Positions 12,449 to 16,800 of a stretch of DNA of 16,800 nt are shown piece after piece. The notes under the pieces were generated by a model. It searched no databases. It was not told where the DNA came from and worked only from the letters and a program-made list of their open reading frames with translations. This DNA is from Oscillospiraceae bacterium (GTDB lineage Bacteria > Bacillota > Clostridia > Oscillospirales > Acutalibacteraceae), in assembly GCA_902761265.1 (NCBI GenBank), contig CACWJV010000013.1, positions 1 through 16,800 on the forward strand, in the 5' to 3' direction. Numbering within the stretch: position 1 is the stretch's first letter; every line of letters starts with the position of its first letter. A program made the position numbers and the translations under genes.

Positions 12449-13044
12449 AGAACGAACCGATGAAACAAACGACACAGCCGGCATATTCTACAATGGAATA
12501 TGAAGCGGCACTTCGGCGGGAAACGCGCAGACAGCAGTATCGGCGCAGTGTATATGTGACACTGGTCATCATGATCGTTGCCGCGGCGATCTGTGTGCTG
12601 ATTGCAAGCCTGTTGTTGCCGGTGCTGCGTATCCATGGCAGTAGTATGCGGCCGACGGTGGAGGAGCGCGATATTGTGGTCTCGCTGAAAAAGCGCACCT
12701 ATCAGCCGGGCGACATCGTGGCGCTGTATTATGAAAACCGTGTGCTTGTAAAACGTATCATTGCGGGAGAATTCGATACAGTTGATCTGATGCAGGACGG
12801 CACGTTTCTGGTAAACGGGGAACCGCTGGCCGAGCCCTATCTTGCTGAACGAAACTACGGTGAGGCAACCGATCTGCAGTTTCCTTATCAGGTGCCGGAG
12901 GACTGCTATTTTGTTGCAGGCGACAACCGGCGCGAAAGTGTGGACAGCCGCAACACCGCGGTCGGCTGTATTCCGACGGATGACATCGTCGGTACGATCC
13001 GCATGATCGTGTGGCCGCTGAACCGGTTCGGCAGCTTGAAATAG
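12445..13044 (+). CDS. sipW/lepB-like: Signal peptidase I (pilus-locus type)
   Basis: A 199-aa type I signal peptidase that would cleave signal peptides of the pilins on the outer face of the membrane. One N-terminal membrane segment spans about 36-60. The catalytic Ser67 lies in IHGSSMRPTV and the general-base Lys103 in VLVKRIIAG. The conserved VAGDNRRESVDSR box is at 157-169. Start is GTG at 12445, overlapping the previous stop as GTGA; an ATG at 12460 is a weaker option. It sits just ahead of the pilin gene, as in other sortase-pilus islands where a dedicated peptidase helps assembly. The gene symbol is only a class label. Confidence 0.9.
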   Translation: MKNEPMKQTTQPAYSTMEYEAALRRETRRQQYRRSVYVTLVIMIVAAAICVLIASLLLPVLRIHGSSMRPTVEERDIVVSLKKRTYQPGDIVALYYENRVLVKRIIAGEFDTVDLMQDGTFLVNGEPLAEPYLAERNYGEATDLQFPYQVPEDCYFVAGDNRRESVDSRNTAVGCIPTDDIVGTIRMIVWPLNRFGSLK

Positions 13045-13054
13045 CAAAAATGAT

Positions 13055-13069
13055 TCGGCGTTCTGCCGA
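13055..13069 (+). terminator. Weak hairpin between signal peptidase and pilin genes
   Basis: TCGGC (13055-13059) pairs with GCCGA (13065-13069) around GTTCT, followed by TTTGATA. Too short for an efficient terminator; it may shape mRNA processing or mild attenuation in the 84-bp gap. Confidence 0.3.
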
Positions 13070-13128
13070 TTTGATATAGAGAGCAAACATATCAAAAAAG
13101 CAAAAACACAGAAAGAAGGAACCAAAGA

Positions 13129-14871
13129 ATGAAAAAAGTATTTGCACTTATTCTGAGCGTGTTGCTCGTGCTCTCACTCACCGTGGTCGCATTTGCCACA
13201 GCCGACACGGATTCTGTTGCTGACAAGACAAATCCGGGCTTCAAAATCGAAATCGCCAACGCGATTGTCGGTGAAACGTACAATGCCTACAAGGTCTTTG
13301 ATGTGACCTATGCGCGTGACGATGCGGAAGCGACAGCAACCACGAACCCGGACGGCTCGGACGCGACAAGCGAACACAAGGCCTACACCTACACGATCAC
13401 GCCTGACTCCGAATGGTGGAGCGTTGTGACCGATGGTGCATCTCCGGAACTGAGCACCAATCCGGCTGAATTTACTGCGCACGGTCTGAAATTCACGAAG
13501 ACCACCGGCACAGTCGGCACGGCAGCGATCTACACCGTGGAGGAAGCTGCTGGCTTCAGCGCCGCTGATTTTGCCAAGTACTTGTCTGAAAACATCCCGT
13601 CTGCCGTTGAGGCGAATCCGGATGGCACCGGCACAGCTACTGCATATCCCGACAGTGCTCAGACTGCAGAAGACCTTGCCAAAAACATCAAGCGCGGCAA
13701 GGCAACCATCAACCTGACCGACGCGGGCTACTACTTTGTGACGACCACCACCGGCGCGCTGTGCTCTTTGGACACCACAGAGCCGACCGCAAAGATTGTG
13801 GAAAAGAACGATATTCCCGACGTTGACAAAAGCGTGTCCGACACCGGTGCAGACGGCAGTTGGGGCAAAAAGACCGACGTGGACGTGGGTGACACCGTCT
13901 ATTACAAGATCGACGTGACCACCGGCACCGGCAACAACAGCGCCATCACTCTGCACGATAAGATGGACAGCGCCTTGACGCTAAACAAAAAGACTGCTGA
14001 AGGCGCAGACACCACCTTCGTTGTGAAAGTGGGCGAAACCGTGGTTCCGGCAACGGAAACCGTCAGCGGAACCGAGCGTGTCAACTATACCATCGACTAC
14101 AACCCGGCAGACGGTGATACGTTTGACATCGTGTTCTCGGCCGCATACATCACCGCGCTCGGCGACGACAAAGAGATCAACGTCTACTTTGATGCAACGC
14201 TGAATGAAAACGCAAAGATCTACGGTGAACCGAACGACAACGAAACCTACATTGATTATTCCAACCAGTCCTCCAGCAAGCCGAACGTTCAGGTCTATAC
14301 CTATGAATTCGACATCGTGAAGGTGGATGCCGAAGGCAATCTACTGTCCGGCGCAGAATTCACTCTGACACGTTCTGCTGCGACCAAGAGAGCCGGCGAG
14401 ACCGATCCGATTCAGTTTGTGAAGACCGCTGATGGTTATCGTGTTGCAAAAGACGGCGAAACCGGCACTGTGACCACACTGACCAGCGAAGACGGCAAAT
14501 ATCATCTTTACGGCCTTGACGCAGGTGTTTTTACCCTGACAGAAACCAAGGCGCCCACGGGCTTCAATCTTGCGAAGGATCCGATCACTGTTGTGATTAA
14601 GGGAACAACCGATGGCGACAAGCAGGGCAAGATCTACAAAAACACCGAAGGCACCCAGCCTTGGGAGACCGCTCTTTATAAAGAGGCACCCGCAGAAGGC
14701 GAAGAAGAAGCGGTGCTTACCGATACGGTGGAAGTGATCAACCGCACCGGCAGCGAGCTGCCCTCCACCGGCGGCATCGGCACCACGATTTTCTACATCG
14801 TTGGCGGCGTGTTGCTGCTCGGCGCTGCAATCGTGCTGATTGCACGCCGCAGAACCCAGACAGAGACATAA
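13129..14871 (+). CDS. Major pilin, LPXTG-anchored, isopeptide-type backbone
   Basis: A 580-aa secreted protein that would be polymerised by the sortase as the pilus shaft. It has a signal peptide (MKKVFALILSVLLVLS with AFATA, about 1-25), a Thr-rich extracellular body, and two or more Ig-like domains. The E-box YHLYGLDAGVFTLTETKAPT (458-477, Glu472) marks a SpaA-like domain that forms Lys-Asn isopeptide bonds. The sorting signal is LPSTG (544-548), then a membrane helix and an RRRTQTET tail. The pilin-motif Lys is possibly in VDKSVSD, not certain. AGAAGGAA precedes the ATG. Different codon use from the mobile part is apparent: it is GC-rich at third positions. The perfect hairpin after the stop separates it from the sortase. 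Confidence 0.93.
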   Translation: MKKVFALILSVLLVLSLTVVAFATADTDSVADKTNPGFKIEIANAIVGETYNAYKVFDVTYARDDAEATATTNPDGSDATSEHKAYTYTITPDSEWWSVVTDGASPELSTNPAEFTAHGLKFTKTTGTVGTAAIYTVEEAAGFSAADFAKYLSENIPSAVEANPDGTGTATAYPDSAQTAEDLAKNIKRGKATINLTDAGYYFVTTTTGALCSLDTTEPTAKIVEKNDIPDVDKSVSDTGADGSWGKKTDVDVGDTVYYKIDVTTGTGNNSAITLHDKMDSALTLNKKTAEGADTTFVVKVGETVVPATETVSGTERVNYTIDYNPADGDTFDIVFSAAYITALGDDKEINVYFDATLNENAKIYGEPNDNETYIDYSNQSSSKPNVQVYTYEFDIVKVDAEGNLLSGAEFTLTRSAATKRAGETDPIQFVKTADGYRVAKDGETGTVTTLTSEDGKYHLYGLDAGVFTLTETKAPTGFNLAKDPITVVIKGTTDGDKQGKIYKNTEGTQPWETALYKEAPAEGEEEAVLTDTVEVINRTGSELPSTGGIGTTIFYIVGGVLLLGAAIVLIARRRTQTET

Positions 14872-14896
14872 GACGTTATAAGAACAACCATCCGAT

Positions 14897-14930
14897 AAAG
14901 CCGGCAGGCAAACACTTGCCTGCCGGCTTT
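14897..14930. terminator. Perfect 15-bp hairpin between pilin and sortase genes
   Basis: AAAGCCGGCAGGCAA (14897-14911) pairs perfectly with TTGCCTGCCGGCTTT (14916-14930) around ACAC. Only three T follow, then GCGGG, so termination is likely partial. It lies 25 bp after the pilin stop. Such elements allow high pilin and low sortase expression from one transcript. Confidence 0.75.
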
Positions 14931-14958
14931 GCGGGACTTGCAGGCAGGTGAGTCGGCG

Positions 14959-15846
14959 ATGAAAGCGAAAAAGCACAGAAATAAAACCAAGAGCACCATT
15001 TTACTCGTTTTCGTTTTCATGACCGGACTCGGATTGCTGCTTTATCCTTCGGTCAGCAACTATTGGAACTCGCTGCACCAGACAGAGGCGATCGCCAGCT
15101 ATATGGAAAGTGTTTCGGCGGTTGCAGACGAAGAACGTGATGAAATGCTGCTGCGCGCGGCAGAGTATAACGAACGACTGATGACGCACGCGGCGGGTGA
15201 CGGGCTGGACGAAAACCAGACGGTGCAGTATCTTTCGCTGCTGGATCCGCAGGGAAACGGCATGATGGGCTATTTGGAAATTCCGTCCATTGACTGTCTG
15301 CTGCCCGTCTATCACGGTACATCTGATGCGGTGCTGCACAGCGCCGTAGGTCATGTGGAATGGTCGTCGCTGCCGGTTGGCGGCAAAGGCAGCCACTGTG
15401 TGCTGTCGGGTCACCGCGGTATGCCGAGCGCAAAGCTGTTTTCGGAACTCGACCAGCTGCAGCCCGGAGACAAGTTTATTTTGACCGTTTTGAAGCAAAC
15501 CATGACCTATGTCGTGGACGAGATCCGCGTGGTGGAGCCGCAGGAGGTGCAGTCGCTACAGATCCTCCCCGGTGAAGACCTCTGCACGCTGGTTACCTGT
15601 ACACCCTACGGTATCAACACCCACCGTCTGCTGGTGCAGGGACACCGCACCGACAACGATCCGTCGCACGGCAGGATCCACCTCGTTTCCGAGGCGGTCC
15701 GGATCAAAAAGACGATCGTGGCGGCGGTGCTGTTTGGTCTGTTTGTTGCGCTGTTGCTGCTCTGGCTGCCCATCGACGCCCTTGTGCGCTGCATCCACAC
15801 GAAACGAAAGCAAGCGAACGAACCGTCCCGTCCCGATTCAAGATAA
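14959..15846 (+). CDS. srtC-like: Class C-like (pilus-polymerising) sortase
   Basis: A 295-aa membrane sortase that would join pilins through their LPSTG motifs. Membrane segments lie at about 12-29 and near the C-terminus (about 252-276), the class C layout. Catalytic residues are His152 (LSGHRG), Cys214 (TLVTCTPYG) and Arg223 (NTHRLLVQGHR). The MMGYLEIPSIDCLLPVYHGT segment is typical. The lid with an aromatic DPW/DPF motif is not obvious; DPQG at 96-99 is at the expected place. I chose the ATG at 14959, with AGGTGAG upstream; the in-frame TTG at 14929 lies in the hairpin stem and is unlikely. The next gene starts 14 bp downstream. Confidence 0.92.
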   Translation: MKAKKHRNKTKSTILLVFVFMTGLGLLLYPSVSNYWNSLHQTEAIASYMESVSAVADEERDEMLLRAAEYNERLMTHAAGDGLDENQTVQYLSLLDPQGNGMMGYLEIPSIDCLLPVYHGTSDAVLHSAVGHVEWSSLPVGGKGSHCVLSGHRGMPSAKLFSELDQLQPGDKFILTVLKQTMTYVVDEIRVVEPQEVQSLQILPGEDLCTLVTCTPYGINTHRLLVQGHRTDNDPSHGRIHLVSEAVRIKKTIVAAVLFGLFVALLLLWLPIDALVRCIHTKRKQANEPSRPDSR

Positions 15847-15859
15847 AGGGGAATGTTTG

Positions 15860-16759
15860 ATGAAAAAACATCTGGTTTCTCACATTTGTATATGGTTGAG
15901 TGTGCTGCTGTTGGCTGCTGTTGGTTTCATACCTGTTCTGGCGGCCGGCGGTCAGGCGCAGCTTGCCGTCTATTGCAATACGGAAGGCCATCCGGTTGCG
16001 CAGGTGCGGATTGATCTGTACCGGATCGGTGATATTGCAAACGATACGCTTCTGCCGGGCACGCCGTATAACACGCTTGTGCTGCCGGCCGTGCACACGT
16101 CGTCCGCACAAACTGCTTTTGCTGCCGCGGCCGAAACGCTGCAGGCATACATCGTCAAAAATGATATACAACCCACTGCGACAACTGTGACAGACGCTGA
16201 GGGCAAGGCACAGTTTGTTGCGTTGGACAGCGGCGTCTATCTTGTCCTTGCGGATTTCAGCAGAACGAAGGATATGAAAACGGCTGCTGCGTTGCCGGCG
16301 CTGGTCTTTGTTTCTGAAAAACAGGCGGATACACCGTCTGTGCCGGGCATCTATCTGAAAATTGACAAGCACCCGGAGACCCCTACAGAGCCGACGAATC
16401 CTACGAATCCGACAACGCCGACCGAACCGACGGTACCAACCGAGCCCACAGCGCCGACCGAACCGACGGCACCAACCGAACCCACGGTGCCGACCGGGCC
16501 GACAACACCGACCGAACCGACGTCGCCGACTGTACCAACAGAACCAACGACGCCGACGAATCCAACGAAACCGACAAAACCAACAACGCCGACCCAACCG
16601 GGCGAGACCACTGAACTGACGACCAAAAAACCACCGAAAGAGGAGATCCCGCGGACCGGACAACTCTGGTGGCCGGTGCCTGTGCTGGCTGCGGCAGCAT
16701 TTGTCTGCTTCGGCTGCGGTGTTGCGGCGTATAAAAAGAAACAGGAGAAAGAGCAATGA
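15860..16759 (+). CDS. Ancillary/tip pilin with Pro-Thr-Glu stalk and IPRTG sorting signal
   Basis: A 299-aa surface protein. A signal peptide covers about 1-29 (LLLAAVGFIPVLAAG), then a globular domain of about 140 residues with GVYLVLADFSRTKDMK. Residues 172-250 are a low-complexity stalk of TEPTxPT units, rich in Pro, Thr and Glu. The sorting signal is IPRTG (263-267), a variant of LPXTG, followed by WWPVPVLAAAAFVCFG and a KKKQEKEQ tail. It probably caps or anchors the pilus. AAAGGGGAA precedes the ATG at 15860; the frame runs further up but only as antisense-free overlap with the sortase gene. Its TGA overlaps the next ATG (ATGA). Stalk repeats may vary by slippage. Confidence 0.9.
   Translation: MKKHLVSHICIWLSVLLLAAVGFIPVLAAGGQAQLAVYCNTEGHPVAQVRIDLYRIGDIANDTLLPGTPYNTLVLPAVHTSSAQTAFAAAAETLQAYIVKNDIQPTATTVTDAEGKAQFVALDSGVYLVLADFSRTKDMKTAAALPALVFVSEKQADTPSVPGIYLKIDKHPETPTEPTNPTNPTTPTEPTVPTEPTAPTEPTAPTEPTVPTGPTTPTEPTSPTVPTEPTTPTNPTKPTKPTTPTQPGETTELTTKKPPKEEIPRTGQLWWPVPVLAAAAFVCFGCGVAAYKKKQEKEQ
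16375..16610 (+). repeat. PTEPT-type degenerate coding repeat
   Basis: Successive units read CCGACCGAACCGACG-like hexapeptide codes (PT-EPT, PT-NPT) with drifting codons. They encode the stalk of the ancillary pilin. Confidence 0.85.
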
Positions 16760-16800
16760 GGCGACGTGCAGGCGTTTGGTTGATTGCAGGCGTTTTGTTT
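16756..16800 (+). CDS. Start of a membrane protein, cut by the window end (possibly a second sortase)
   Basis: The ATG overlaps the previous stop as ATGA and has AGGAGAAAG about seven bases upstream, so it is coupled to the ancillary pilin. The 15 visible residues, MRRRAGVWLIAGVLF, look like a basic start followed by a membrane helix, as in many sortases of pilus loci. Too short to identify; the sortase idea is from context only. Confidence 0.5.
   Translation, partial: MRRRAGVWLIAGVLF

Noticed and set aside
13174..13956. 260-codon minus-strand frame opposite the major pilin
   Set aside because: Shadow of GC-biased pilin codons; no start signals.
14929..14958. TTG start for the sortase
   Set aside because: It lies in the stem of the 14897-14930 hairpin; ATG at 14959 has AGGTGAG upstream.
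15509..15859. Long N-terminal extension of the ancillary pilin frame
   Set aside because: It overlaps the sortase gene; the ATG at 15860 has a good ribosome binding site and opens with a signal peptide.
16351..16626. VGSVG-repeat protein on the minus strand
   Set aside because: Mirror image of the PTEPT coding repeat; not a separate gene.
1..16800. CRISPR arrays, tRNA or rRNA genes
   Set aside because: No regularly spaced repeats with unique spacers were seen, and no tRNA- or rRNA-like blocks beyond the boxA-like resemblance near 9030.

Overview
The window looks like chromosomal DNA of a low-to-mid GC Firmicute, most likely a gut Clostridia (Oscillospiraceae/Ruminococcaceae-like). The evidence is the AGGAGG-type ribosome binding sites throughout, a Tn4451/Tn1549-style mobile gene set, and a sortase-assembled pilus locus. 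Assignments rest on motif reading only; no database search was run.

Left part (1-8250), mobile element. A partial TnpV gene and a small overlapping ORF run rightward and meet, at a shared hairpin, a leftward block: a large serine recombinase, a 71-aa unknown, a ParB-like protein, a relaxase with a hydrophobic segment, and a MobC-like protein. These genes overlap or nearly touch, as in one operon. Next is a two-gene cassette driven by a clear promoter (TTGACA-17-TATCAT): an XRE-type HTH protein and an AbiEii-type nucleotidyltransferase. The nucleotidyltransferase frame is broken by one in-frame TAA. After that come two strong dyads (possible oriT), four arms of TGAGCCA, and a ParR-like/ParM pair. 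Together this is an integrative mobilizable or conjugative-type module with its own segregation genes.

Middle (8250-9634). This stretch is poor in genes. It holds a minus-strand terminator, a 9-bp dyad, one doubtful 61-codon ORF, a GC-rich hairpin-rich patch and an AT-rich repeat-rich patch upstream of the next gene.

Right part (9635-16800), the most interesting region. A tyrosine recombinase is followed at once by a 216-bp segment bounded by perfect 21-bp inverted repeats (10507-10527 and 10744-10764). Inside are a good promoter (TTGCTT-17-TAAAAT), here pointing LEFT, and a strong rightward terminator next to the right repeat. A leftward terminator lies just outside the left repeat. I read this as a phase-variation switch caught in the OFF orientation. 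Inverting the segment would aim the promoter at the downstream genes and remove the terminator from their path.

Those genes are a 78-aa Cys-rich protein, a 308-aa protein with three zinc-ribbon-like repeats plus an AP2-like domain, a coiled-coil protein, a signal peptidase I, an LPSTG major pilin, a class C-type sortase, an IPRTG ancillary pilin with a Pro-Thr-Glu stalk, and the start of another membrane protein. The system is therefore a recombinase-controlled, ON/OFF pilus operon with unusual DNA-binding-type proteins encoded in its first part.
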